This document shows positions 1 through 8,628 of a stretch of DNA of 64,000 bases, one piece after another. Within the stretch, counting starts at the first letter, position 1. Each line of letters begins with the position of its first letter. The DNA is from Bacteroides sp. OM05-12. GTDB lineage: Bacteria; Bacteroidota; Bacteroidia; Bacteroidales; Bacteroidaceae. The translations under genes were made by a program, and so were the position numbers. A model generated the notes under the pieces. That model ran no database searches and was not told where the DNA came from. It saw only the letters and a list, made by a program, of their open reading frames with translations. The DNA lies in contig NZ_QSUN01000003.1 in assembly GCF_003438995.1 (NCBI RefSeq), forward strand, positions 1 through 64,000, written 5' to 3'.

Positions 1-57
1 AATCATTGCTGCTATACATCGTATTACTTTTTTAATTACAGCAACGAAGATCAGCAT
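1..57 (-). CDS. Start of a further capsule-locus gene, cut by the window edge
   Basis: An open frame begins at an ATG at 57, directly after an in-frame stop, and runs off the left edge after 19 codons. The visible residues are hydrophobic and basic (VIKKVIRCIAAMI). That would suit the N-terminus of a membrane protein such as a sugar-phosphate transferase, which often ends Bacteroides capsule operons, but 19 residues cannot decide this. It follows the GT4 gene ending at 194 on the same strand. The 136 bases between hold no other gene that I can see. Confidence 0.3.
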   Translation of the reverse strand, partial: MLIFVAVIKKVIRCIAAMI

Positions 58-193
58 TTATTTTAAAATTTTTAAGACGTCATTTTTGGACGCTAACTTT
101 CCTAATTCCATCTCCGAAAACTTACTTTTTAAAGTTTAATCTTTATCAATTCTCAAATAGGTAAAAATCCAATAACAAACAAATGTCAGAATC

Positions 194-1273
194 TCACAAA
201 GACATCCCATGATCCACCTTATAGTGGAGTCCCAACATTTGATTATACAAAATACCAACTTGTTCATTTACTGATTTCAAATTAAAAGTAGTTTCAGACA
301 GCCGAATTGACTCTTTTGCGATAGAATCCCTTAATTTCTCGTTAGAAATCATCCGGCTCATCTGTTCACTCAATTCATTAATATCTCCCGGATTAAATAA
401 CAATAGATTCTTACCATCAATAGCAATATCAGGTATTCCACCAACCGGAGTTGTTATTACAGGTAATCCATAAGCCCATGCATCAAGTACCCCCATAGGG
501 AATCCTTCTGCATAACTTGGTAAACAAAAGATTGTAGATTCTTTAAACGCCTTATCTTTATCATCTCCATTCACCCATCCCAAGAATATAGTTTGACCTT
601 CTATTCCCAACTCTTTCGCCAAACTCATACCTTGCTCAATCTCACCATTTCCGGCAAATACAATCTTCCAATCAGGATATTTTAAAGCAACCCGACTAAA
701 AGCTTTTATCATGTCCGCATACCCCTTACGGGCATTTACAGTTCCGGCATACAGTATTTGTTTCTTCTTCTCATATTTCTTTTTCGAAATTTCAGTCGTA
801 CATGGATTATAGATAACTTTAACTTTATCCTCCAAACCAAATGCATCTTTTACTGCTTTTTTCCAGAACTCAGAAAGTACGATAACATTATCAGCTTTAG
901 AAAATAAATATCTATATATTCTTTTATATTTACTATTAATGGTCGTATCCGGTGAAAATGCGTGAAAATGTACTATTACTTTCTTATGCCATAGCTTTGC
1001 CACAAACATAAACAAACATTTACGTACAGCAGAAGCTGGTTCACTCATGTGAATGTGAACAATATCATAAAACGGTACATAAAGTAAATATTGAATAAAA
1101 CCTTTTACCAAATAAAGTAGCTTTAAACAAACGCCCTTATCTATGTGTGTTCCTATCCATTTACAGTGATACTTCTCCCATTGTGCTCCCATCTCATGAG
1201 CTTTGACAACAGAAGTTATGCCACCACGAGTCATACGAGACGTGGCAACGACTAAGACTTTAGGATTAGTCAT
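194..1273 (-). CDS. Glycosyltransferase family 4 (GT-B fold)
   Basis: A 359-residue cytoplasmic glycosyltransferase that probably adds one sugar to the lipid-linked capsule repeat unit. The N-terminal half starts with a Rossmann strand (VLVVATS) followed by a glycine turn, RGGIT, near residue 16, where GT4 enzymes bind acceptor or phosphate. The C-terminal half has the GT4 donor-binding stretch EGFPMGVLDAWAYGLP around residue 255, followed by TTPVGGIPD. The second acidic residue of the usual E-x7-E motif is Asp here. Length is normal for the family. It is the most distal complete gene of the capsule operon in the window, 71 bases after the acetyltransferase gene. The sugar and linkage cannot be read from sequence. 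Confidence 0.9.
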   Translation of the reverse strand: MTNPKVLVVATSRMTRGGITSVVKAHEMGAQWEKYHCKWIGTHIDKGVCLKLLYLVKGFIQYLLYVPFYDIVHIHMSEPASAVRKCLFMFVAKLWHKKVIVHFHAFSPDTTINSKYKRIYRYLFSKADNVIVLSEFWKKAVKDAFGLEDKVKVIYNPCTTEISKKKYEKKKQILYAGTVNARKGYADMIKAFSRVALKYPDWKIVFAGNGEIEQGMSLAKELGIEGQTIFLGWVNGDDKDKAFKESTIFCLPSYAEGFPMGVLDAWAYGLPVITTPVGGIPDIAIDGKNLLLFNPGDINELSEQMSRMISNEKLRDSIAKESIRLSETTFNLKSVNEQVGILYNQMLGLHYKVDHGMSL

Positions 1274-1344
1274 TGGAAAAGAATGTGATTAAGTAGATTG
1301 AAGAGGGAGGAATTATTAGAAGCTGTTTTTAGTAGAAAAGATTT

Positions 1345-1950
1345 TTAACTTCGAGAAGCTATTAGTTCTTCTTCAGTAAGCCGTTTGTTTTCAGGATACA
1401 ATAATCGTTCATGTTTTAACACTTCTTCAATCGAAAAACGATATTTTAGGACCTTAGCTGGAACTCCGCCAATTATAGAATAAGGAGGACATGATTTATT
1501 TACAACCGCTCCTGCTGCTATTACAGAGCCACGCCCTATTGTTACTCCTTTCAAAATAGTTATATTAGCTCCAGTCCAAACATCATCCTCAATAATAACA
1601 GGAGCATCATTTTCTATCAATTTATCATGAGAATCAATAATATATTTTCCTATAACATCAATTCTGTGATCTCCTGTAATTATTGTTGGATTTGGACCAA
1701 ATATTACCTTATCTCCTATTGTTAAAGGGGCCTCTGTGCAATAAAATACTGCTCCTTTAGGGATACTGGTATAATTTCCAATACTTATGTTCCATAATCC
1801 TTTAAAATTAGAACAAGTAGGGCGAAGATAGACTCTCAGACCACATTCTTTCATACTTTTTTTATAAAAAAGACTCCAGAATTTATCTAATAAAAAAGGA
1901 AATAACAAACTTAATTTCACTCCAATGTTACCAATATACCCCAACATCAT
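1345..1950 (-). CDS. Hexapeptide-repeat acyltransferase (LbH, CatB/maltose acetyltransferase type)
   Basis: A 201-residue left-handed beta-helix acetyltransferase, likely O-acetylating a capsule sugar from acetyl-CoA. Hexapeptide-type turns run through the middle (IGNYTSIPKGAVFY, IGDKVIFGPNPTI) and again near residues 118-150 (IEDDVWTGANITILKGV, IGRGSVIAAGAVV). The family ending GGVPAKVLKYRF is present. The His of TGDHRID is a candidate catalytic base. Met1 and Met2 are adjacent, so either could start. It lies 14 bases after the pyruvyl transferase gene, so the two are probably co-transcribed and the enzyme may decorate the same repeat unit. The acceptor is unknown. Confidence 0.88.
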   Translation of the reverse strand: MMLGYIGNIGVKLSLLFPFLLDKFWSLFYKKSMKECGLRVYLRPTCSNFKGLWNISIGNYTSIPKGAVFYCTEAPLTIGDKVIFGPNPTIITGDHRIDVIGKYIIDSHDKLIENDAPVIIEDDVWTGANITILKGVTIGRGSVIAAGAVVNKSCPPYSIIGGVPAKVLKYRFSIEEVLKHERLLYPENKRLTEEELIASRS

Positions 1951-1964
1951 TATTATAATATTAA

Positions 1965-3236
1965 CTATAATTTCAATAACGATTCAATATCCATCTGTAA
2001 ACGCTCTTTCAAAATAGCAACTCTATTGCTTAAAACACTAGAATTTAATTCATAATTCGTTTCCATATTATCCACAAAACCTTTTAAAGAATCAAAATTC
2101 ACATAATCTATGTCCACAGAATAGTCTTCAAACCCGATATTTTTCATATATTCTCTCAGCTTATAAAGATAATTAACAGATATTATATTTTTGCATCCTG
2201 CACCAGAGCAAAGAATGGCAGCATGCATTCTTGTTACAATGGAATAGCGGCATTTTGAATAGACCCCAGCAAGAATATCTGGCGATAATAATTCTCTAAC
2301 AATAAATGTTTCTTTTTTATTCTTCATTTTAGATTTTATAGTTTCAGATTGTTGCACATCATCAATACCAGCCCCTCCAACAACTGTAGGAGTAAATAAT
2401 ATTTGGCAACCATAATTTTCTATTATATAATCTAAAATTAAAGAAAAAGCTAGATTATAATCGTCCATTCTCTGAGGACCCTTTACTTTTCTAAAAGCCC
2501 AATTTATAACAGAAACACCAACTATTGGTTGATTTAAGTTTATTCCATATTTCTTTAAAACTAAAAGAGCCTCTTCATCCGAACACTTCTTTTGCAAAAG
2601 AGCTATATCAAAACTATTAAAAATTGAGGGATGACTTATACCCCACTCTTTTAGTAAAGAGTACGATTTTGTATCCCTTACAAAAATAGCATATGAATTA
2701 TTAAGAACATGCTTTGCTAAAAGTATTGTTAATTTATTAAATACGGGTCCTATAGTAAGAGAGAAATGAACAACTCTTTTTTGCATTCTCTCATAAATAG
2801 TTAATATCAATAATGATAATAAAGCTGTTTTATAATAGACATCATTAATTCTTTCAGCACCAATACATAAAATTAGATCTGCTTCTGAAACACTTTTTAA
2901 GACTTTTCTTTTACGACTCATTATACATACAAAAGGATTCTTTGTAAAGCAAAGAATAAAATTACACCACAGTAAAAAGAATATCGAATTTATAAGCCAC
3001 AATATTTTATGTAGCATATTTTTACTTCTTGGAAAAACTAATAAATCATTTATTACATTAATATTTTTTGAATAATGTCGTTTTAACTCCTTTACAACAT
3101 TTAGTATATCAGGAGTCAGAACCGTTATTTCACAATTAGGATATATTTTTTGGGCAATTTCTATAGCATTTAATATAAGTGCCATTGAACCAATATTACT
3201 AGCAGCTCCTGCCTCTGCTATCACAACTTTTTTCAT
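1965..3236 (-). CDS. Polysaccharide pyruvyl transferase family protein
   Basis: A 423-residue protein of the polysaccharide pyruvyl transferase family, which transfers pyruvate from phosphoenolpyruvate to make a ketal on exopolysaccharide sugars. The N-terminus EAGAASNIGSMALILNAI is the family's glycine-rich start. CIGAERIND near residue 124 and SRCRYSIVTRMHAAI-like text near residue 330 (here KCRYSIVTRMHAAILCSGAG) match the conserved C-terminal half. Its start abuts the end of the iron-sulfur protein gene at 3236. The two families are often neighbours in bacterial polysaccharide clusters, which supports a joint role. A negatively charged pyruvyl group would matter for capsule charge, but the product is inferred. 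Confidence 0.85.
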   Translation of the reverse strand: MKKVVIAEAGAASNIGSMALILNAIEIAQKIYPNCEITVLTPDILNVVKELKRHYSKNINVINDLLVFPRSKNMLHKILWLINSIFFLLWCNFILCFTKNPFVCIMSRKRKVLKSVSEADLILCIGAERINDVYYKTALLSLLILTIYERMQKRVVHFSLTIGPVFNKLTILLAKHVLNNSYAIFVRDTKSYSLLKEWGISHPSIFNSFDIALLQKKCSDEEALLVLKKYGINLNQPIVGVSVINWAFRKVKGPQRMDDYNLAFSLILDYIIENYGCQILFTPTVVGGAGIDDVQQSETIKSKMKNKKETFIVRELLSPDILAGVYSKCRYSIVTRMHAAILCSGAGCKNIISVNYLYKLREYMKNIGFEDYSVDIDYVNFDSLKGFVDNMETNYELNSSVLSNRVAILKERLQMDIESLLKL

Positions 3237-4423
3237 TAAATAAGTTTTCTAAAATTAAAAATCAATTTATTTAATATTCGATAAAACATTAAAGGCATTT
3301 TGGGTATATTCAAACAAATTATTTCGAGAATTCTCCTTTGGTACTTATCTAATTTACCAATAAACTGTAATTTCAATTTATTCTCTCTTTTTTGATAAAA
3401 AGATATTAATTTATTTTTTGACTCTATATCATCTAACATAAGAGTTGATTTAACTTCTTTATAAGACAGTGGGGTCAATTCTATATAGTCTTTTAATAAG
3501 TTTAAGATACTCTCACCATAAGTATTGTGTACAATTACAACATTACTACCATAATCATTTTTTTTATGAATATTCCATGGATCCATTAATGAAATATCAG
3601 CTACCCCAAATGGATTACCACAAATATCACAACCAGGTACACTCCAAAGTTTTTGCCCAAAAGGCAGTAATGCAGCAACGCCCCAAAATACTTTTTTATC
3701 ATCAAACGTACAATACCCAGGCCAGCCATTGCCACGATAAGAATAAGACCTCACAGTATTGAACGATTTCAATTCTATACCAGCCAATCGTGCAATAAAT
3801 TTAGTTGATAAGAAATTTTTCTGTTGTTTACAAAAAATACACAAAGAAAATAATTGGTGGCACTTATTTTTAGCAAATTGACTTAAAGATAATAATTGAC
3901 ATGGTGTACCAACAATTAATAACTTCTCACATTTTTGAATTCTCCTCATATCTAAATTTAAGGGAACTGAATGATAAATAGAATTAGAGATATCACCATA
4001 ATTAGGAATATTATCTTTTGTGTAAAAATATCCTTCTGCAAACGGATATTTATCGGTTTTTATTAAGGTATAAACACCATCAAAAATTCCACATCTTAAA
4101 CCTTCAATAATAATTGTACGAGCAATTCCACCTGATGAAGCATTTTTTCTAATCAAAAGCTCTTTTGAATGTCCTAAATAATATGTTTTTGATTGGCAAT
4201 AACTTTCAATATTACTTATTGATGTATCCTTGTTAGCAGGACAAATATTTTCACATAATCCACAATTTATACATTTATCATATTGAATACTTAAATTAAG
4301 TAAGCCTGTTCTCTCATCACGGATATATTTTACAGCATCTTTATTACAAATTGCAACACAAGATCCACATTGCTGACATAAATCGTTTATGACATAATAT
4401 TTATTGTTTTGTATAGCAATCAT
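3236..4423 (-). CDS. Coenzyme F420 hydrogenase/dehydrogenase beta-subunit family iron-sulfur protein
   Basis: A 395-residue protein with an N-terminal double 4Fe-4S ferredoxin domain. The ligands are Cys16/19/22/26 and Cys51/54/57/61, in the usual CxxCxxCxxxC pattern. A body of the FrhB type follows, with ASSGGIA near residue 92, GTPCQL near 170 and CDICGNPFGVADISLMDPW near 265, which holds further cysteines. F420 itself is not expected in Bacteroides, so the name describes ancestry. Members of this family beside pyruvyl transferases in polysaccharide loci have no proven reaction; reductive modification of a sugar is a guess. Its ATG overlaps the end of the upstream GT4 remnant by four bases, so translation was once coupled to that gene. 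Confidence 0.82.
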   Translation of the reverse strand: MIAIQNNKYYVINDLCQQCGSCVAICNKDAVKYIRDERTGLLNLSIQYDKCINCGLCENICPANKDTSISNIESYCQSKTYYLGHSKELLIRKNASSGGIARTIIIEGLRCGIFDGVYTLIKTDKYPFAEGYFYTKDNIPNYGDISNSIYHSVPLNLDMRRIQKCEKLLIVGTPCQLLSLSQFAKNKCHQLFSLCIFCKQQKNFLSTKFIARLAGIELKSFNTVRSYSYRGNGWPGYCTFDDKKVFWGVAALLPFGQKLWSVPGCDICGNPFGVADISLMDPWNIHKKNDYGSNVVIVHNTYGESILNLLKDYIELTPLSYKEVKSTLMLDDIESKNKLISFYQKRENKLKLQFIGKLDKYQRRILEIICLNIPKMPLMFYRILNKLIFNFRKLI

Positions 4424-5451
4424 ATGATTTTTTTATATTCTTCAATATAGCGTTTCGCTGTTGTTTCAATATTATAAATCTGACAAACCCTTTTGTATGC
4501 ACTATTCACCAGTTGAACATTATCAGATGACATTATCTTTTCTATTTGAATTGCGCAATCTTCAGCATTACCTACTTCAAAAAAATATCCATATTCCCCT
4601 TTATTTATAATTTCCATAGGTCCTTCAATATTAGAAACCAAAACAGGAATTTTTACTGCCATACCTTCTGTCACCGTTATTCCAAATCCTTCAAACATAG
4701 AAGGCTGTACTAATAAATCATATTCATTTAAATGCTCTTGAATATAACTTTGATCCCTTGCTCCTAAAAATAACACATTAGATAATCCATATTTAGAGAC
4801 TAATGATTCTAATCCACTAGAATCACCCTCTCCAATAAATGTACATAAAATATTAGTAATACCTCGCTTTTTAAGAATACTCAATGCCTCAATTAAAATA
4901 TGCTGTCCTTTCTTAGGAAGTGCTATCCTACTTAACTGTATTATTTTAAATACCGAAGCTTTATTTGTCATTTCTCTGATTTTACACCTAAAATCCGTTA
5001 CTTTTATTCCATTTGATATTGCAATGCTATCAATGCCAGTTCGTATCTTTACATCTTCTCTAACACATTCTGATATTGAAATTCTTAAATCATATGGGCA
5101 ATTTATATATTTTAAAGCAACGCCTGTATCATGAATTGTATAAACGAACTTACTTCTTATAAAGTAAGTTAATAAAACCAATCCTAATTCTTTACTTTGA
5201 ACATGTACAATATCAAATTTTCTTTTTATAAGAAGTCTATTCAATTTAATCAATGGCCATATACTTCTATGCCTATTCATTCTTATAACCTCAATTTGAC
5301 TATGAAACTTTCTCTATAATTCTTTATTTATACAATCATTTATAATTATAATTGTTACTGATGCATACTTGATTTGTTCATTAGCAATATTAACAAGCAT
5401 TGTTTCTATTCCTCCTAAACCTAATCCAAATATTAAATGAGCTATTTTCAT
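4420..5451 (-). pseudogene. Glycosyltransferase family 4, interrupted by an in-frame TAG
   Basis: From the ATG at 5451 the frame reads MKIAHLIFGLGLGGIETML and on to codon 45. It then meets a TAG at 5314-5316 and continues in the same frame into a typical GT4 body. The first 45 residues are a textbook GT4 start with a GLGGIE loop, so the gene was full length (about 343 residues). The part after the stop can be opened from the Met at 5280 (286 residues). It carries IALPKKGQHILIEAL, the donor-site EGFGITVTEGMAV and IEGPMEI. Without the first Rossmann strand and acceptor loop, that product is unlikely to work. One base change would restore the gene. Read error, recent nonsense mutation and suppression cannot be told apart here. 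Confidence 0.85.
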
Positions 5452-5634
5452 TATTCAACCTTTATTTATAAAACAGTTTATATTACAAAACTTGACAAGT
5501 AAATATTTCTTATAATATATTAGTATAACTTACCAAAAATATATCAAAGTTAGCTTCAGCTAATATTATGCTATTTACATAACATTTCCCATAATATATT
5601 TCAAAAAAAGAATTGTATAATTAAATCAAAAAAA

Positions 5635-6639
5635 CTAAAAATCAATCACTAAGAACGGAATATTATAAATCATTGAAGCCGATTTAGGAAAACCACTTTT
5701 ATACATTTTACCGTTCCTCAATAAATATATTTTAGTTGCATTTGCAATTAAAAAGAAATCGAGAAAGGTTTTCAAATGAATCTCAAAAGAATTATTTTCA
5801 TTATAATCAATATGGACAGGATTACCTGGCGTTACGTAAACATAGTCTTTATCCAGAATTCTATTAATAAAAGTTATGGAATCTGTAGCAATTAACAGCT
5901 TATAATTTTGCAATGAATTATGCATTTTTTCTATCTGAGTTATACATTTCACTATCAATTTTTCTTTCTCTGTATCATTTAAAGTTTGAGCTGCCCAATC
6001 ATTGAAATCCCCTAAAAGCTGCACAAATCGTAAAGATACTGAAATGTATTTCCCGCCTATTGATGTTAATTGCTGATCTATTACTTTTTGTAAACTATCT
6101 GAACAAATAAACAATTTGTGAAAAAGAAAACTAAATTCTTTTTTATCTGTAATATAAGCATTAGTGTAAATATGTATTTGTTTATATTTTGTTTTAAGCA
6201 TCTTTGACAAATAATAAGTTTGGAATGCAGGAGTTAAGAAGCCTCCCACACTACCACAAAATACAGGCAAAGAATCTTGTACATTAAATGAAATATCATT
6301 TTCATTTATTGACCAATCAATTTTATTAGGTACCAGATAATTCTCCAAAAGGAATGGACTAACATGATAAATTTTAAAATCTAATTTAAATTTTTCACAG
6401 AGCTTATATACAGAAATCATACCTCTCAACCTATCCGATAATCCTCCATGCCTCATTTTACCATCAAACATGCATATTACAATTTTATCTTCATTAGTAG
6501 CTCGTTTTGCTGTTGGAGAATAATATTTTTGAATAAGTTTTAAAGATTCACAATGTAATTCCCGAGATTGCTTAAATAGAATTTCCACTAAACATTTATA
6601 TTCACGATTTATTTTATCACATACTTTCCCCAACAACAT
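5635..6639 (-). CDS. Capsule-locus protein of unrecognised family, possible glycosyltransferase
   Basis: I do not recognise this 334-residue protein with confidence. It has no signal peptide or membrane segment and looks cytoplasmic. Notable stretches are HGGLSDRLRGMISVYKLC near residue 64, SLRFVQLLGDFNDW near 200, LLIATDS near 247, and a C-terminal FLDFFLIANATKIYLL followed by MYKSGFPKSASMI. A glycine-rich turn with DRLRG near the start and a late stretch shaped like an acceptor or donor pocket recall fucosyltransferase-like GT-B enzymes, but this is only a resemblance. It sits between two glycosyltransferase genes in the operon. About 180 bases without a gene separate it from the GT4 pseudogene downstream. 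Confidence 0.6.
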   Translation of the reverse strand: MLLGKVCDKINREYKCLVEILFKQSRELHCESLKLIQKYYSPTAKRATNEDKIVICMFDGKMRHGGLSDRLRGMISVYKLCEKFKLDFKIYHVSPFLLENYLVPNKIDWSINENDISFNVQDSLPVFCGSVGGFLTPAFQTYYLSKMLKTKYKQIHIYTNAYITDKKEFSFLFHKLFICSDSLQKVIDQQLTSIGGKYISVSLRFVQLLGDFNDWAAQTLNDTEKEKLIVKCITQIEKMHNSLQNYKLLIATDSITFINRILDKDYVYVTPGNPVHIDYNENNSFEIHLKTFLDFFLIANATKIYLLRNGKMYKSGFPKSASMIYNIPFLVIDF

Positions 6640-6700
6640 ACACTTTAAATTAAATTACAATACACAATTACGAATGACATCTATTATGAGATAAAAATCA

Positions 6701-7672
6701 CTATTTTAGTTGTTTCTTCAACATATTATATTTTATAATCAACCCGATTCTTATATATACCTTCATTAAAAATCCGAGTTTAAATTTATGTATTATAAAA
6801 TACTTTTTATCTATACAAAAAGAATTATCCCGAATCCTATTTTCTATAGATTTAGCTTTCTTATAATCACCCAACAATATATAATTTTGATATAAAGAAC
6901 TAAGGATGAACTGTAAACGATCAAAAGCCTTATATTTTATAAAATCTTCTCCAAACCATTCAAGAAACAAATTATTAGATATAATTCTTTTCTTTATTGC
7001 ATCATTATTCGTTCTAAGTACCGTCCTAGTTACACTATCATCTCGACTTCTTTCACGAATAGCAATAACTTTCTTCATAAAGAATATTTTTTGCGCCTCT
7101 TTATAAAATCTAAGAAAAAACACACCTTCATAAATACGAAGACTTTCATCAAATGGATACATTTTCATTATCCTAGTTTCACAAATATGTATAAAATCTG
7201 TATTTATCTTGTCTAGTAAAAAATCCTTGTAACACAATTCTAATTCATCAAATTTACTCAAATAAGAATTTTTATTAAAAAAATCCAACTTATCATCCGG
7301 CGCAAAGAGATAATAAGAATAATTACAATGTAATTTTCGAGTATTATTAATTATCTCCAAGGCTCTATCTACAAAAAAATCATCACTATCAAGGATAATA
7401 CAATATTCACCTTTAGCGGCTTTGATTGCCTCATTCCTTGCAGCATTTGTTCCTTTATTGTAAAGAAATTGAATAAATCTTATGTGAGTATATTTTTTAG
7501 CATAATCTTGTATAATCAATGAAGTATTATCTTCAGAGCCATCATCGACTATAATATGTTCTAAAGTTATATTCAATTTTAACTGACTAATTACACTATC
7601 TATACAACGAGAAATACAGTCTTCACGATTATATACAGGCGTAATTATCGAGTAAACTATTTTTTGATCCAT
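6701..7672 (-). CDS. Glycosyltransferase family 2 (GT-A fold)
   Basis: A 323-residue GT2 enzyme. The N-terminus SIITPVYNRED is the family's first strand and nucleotide-contact loop. The Asp pair at 43-44 (VDDGSEDNT) binds the nucleotide, and Asp95/Asp97 (LDSDD) form the metal-binding DXD motif. The stretch GTNAARNEAIKAAKGEY between them is also typical. The C-terminal third is divergent and basic and probably carries acceptor specificity. There is no membrane segment, so it should act at the inner face of the inner membrane on a lipid-linked intermediate. It overlaps the end of the preceding GT2 gene by 16 bases, implying coupled translation. The donor sugar is unknown. Confidence 0.9.
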   Translation of the reverse strand: MDQKIVYSIITPVYNREDCISRCIDSVISQLKLNITLEHIIVDDGSEDNTSLIIQDYAKKYTHIRFIQFLYNKGTNAARNEAIKAAKGEYCIILDSDDFFVDRALEIINNTRKLHCNYSYYLFAPDDKLDFFNKNSYLSKFDELELCYKDFLLDKINTDFIHICETRIMKMYPFDESLRIYEGVFFLRFYKEAQKIFFMKKVIAIRERSRDDSVTRTVLRTNNDAIKKRIISNNLFLEWFGEDFIKYKAFDRLQFILSSLYQNYILLGDYKKAKSIENRIRDNSFCIDKKYFIIHKFKLGFLMKVYIRIGLIIKYNMLKKQLK

Positions 7673-8628
7673 TTCTTTATTTTATTGAAAAATAATACTT
7701 TATAAAAATCGGCATACACTATACTCTTAAACACATAAAAGCTTAAAAAAGAAGGATTTTCATATTTTCTTACATAATAAAGTATACTATCTTTACTACA
7801 TTTTGCAATAAAACTACTTTTAGACTTAGAAGTTGACGAAGCTCCCAAATGAATGCAACGAGACTGAGTGAGCAAATAGTTTTTCATTCCAATAGCCTTT
7901 ACTTTCTTCGATAGAATATTTTCTTCACAGTATAAAAAAGTATTAGAATCAAAATCTCCTATTTTCCTAAAATCGTCTTTTCTAGCTAACATACACGATC
8001 CTGAAGGCATTTCAATTTCAAAATATTGTTCATTCAAAAGACCTGGATTATTTATAAGTAAATGATTCTTTTGATATATTTTTTTTCTGATAGAAAAAGG
8101 ATCAAAAAATTTAGAAATATAAGATAATATAAATTCTTTAAAAGAATAATTATTACGAGCACACGTATAATCAATACTTACACCATCTTTTTTCAAAAGA
8201 AGCGGACTCACAAGAAATGCCTTTTCTAATATCGATAATTCTTTCAATAAATCAGGAATTATATTCTCTATAAATAATATATCATTGTTGAGTATCATAA
8301 TACTTTCTACAGAACTGTCCCGATATAATAACTCTATTCCCTTTTTATTACCTAATGCATAGCCTAGATTCGCTTCTAACTTTAATAAGGTTATTTTAGG
8401 AAGTAAAATAGGAGAAACTTTTTTCACATTAATATCAACGTACTCTTCTTTCTTTACATTCTCAGTTAAATAATTTGATATTTCTATTATACTATTTACA
8501 TCGTTTGATCCATTATCAACTACCACTATTTTAATAGGAACTGTGGTATATTTTAATACTGACTCAATACAATTTATAGTATCACTACTATTATTATAAT
8601 TCAATATTACTATTCCTACATGTTCCAT
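7657..8628 (-). CDS. Glycosyltransferase family 2, rhamnosyltransferase-like
   Basis: A 323-residue GT2 protein. I start it at the ATG at 8628 (MEHVGIVILNYNNS) because the family's first strand begins there; the open frame reaches back to 8670 but adds only non-conserved residues. VVVDNGSND around residue 36 binds the nucleotide and NND at 114-116 (MILNNDILF) is the DXD equivalent. The GxxSC-type stretch MPSGSCMLARKDDFRKIG and a later CEENILSKK resemble rhamnosyltransferase-like GT2 proteins. The start lies inside the end of the polymerase gene (35-base overlap), typical of tightly coupled capsule genes. Confidence 0.88.
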   Translation of the reverse strand: MEHVGIVILNYNNSSDTINCIESVLKYTTVPIKIVVVDNGSNDVNSIIEISNYLTENVKKEEYVDINVKKVSPILLPKITLLKLEANLGYALGNKKGIELLYRDSSVESIMILNNDILFIENIIPDLLKELSILEKAFLVSPLLLKKDGVSIDYTCARNNYSFKEFILSYISKFFDPFSIRKKIYQKNHLLINNPGLLNEQYFEIEMPSGSCMLARKDDFRKIGDFDSNTFLYCEENILSKKVKAIGMKNYLLTQSRCIHLGASSTSKSKSSFIAKCSKDSILYYVRKYENPSFLSFYVFKSIVYADFYKVLFFNKIKKWIKK

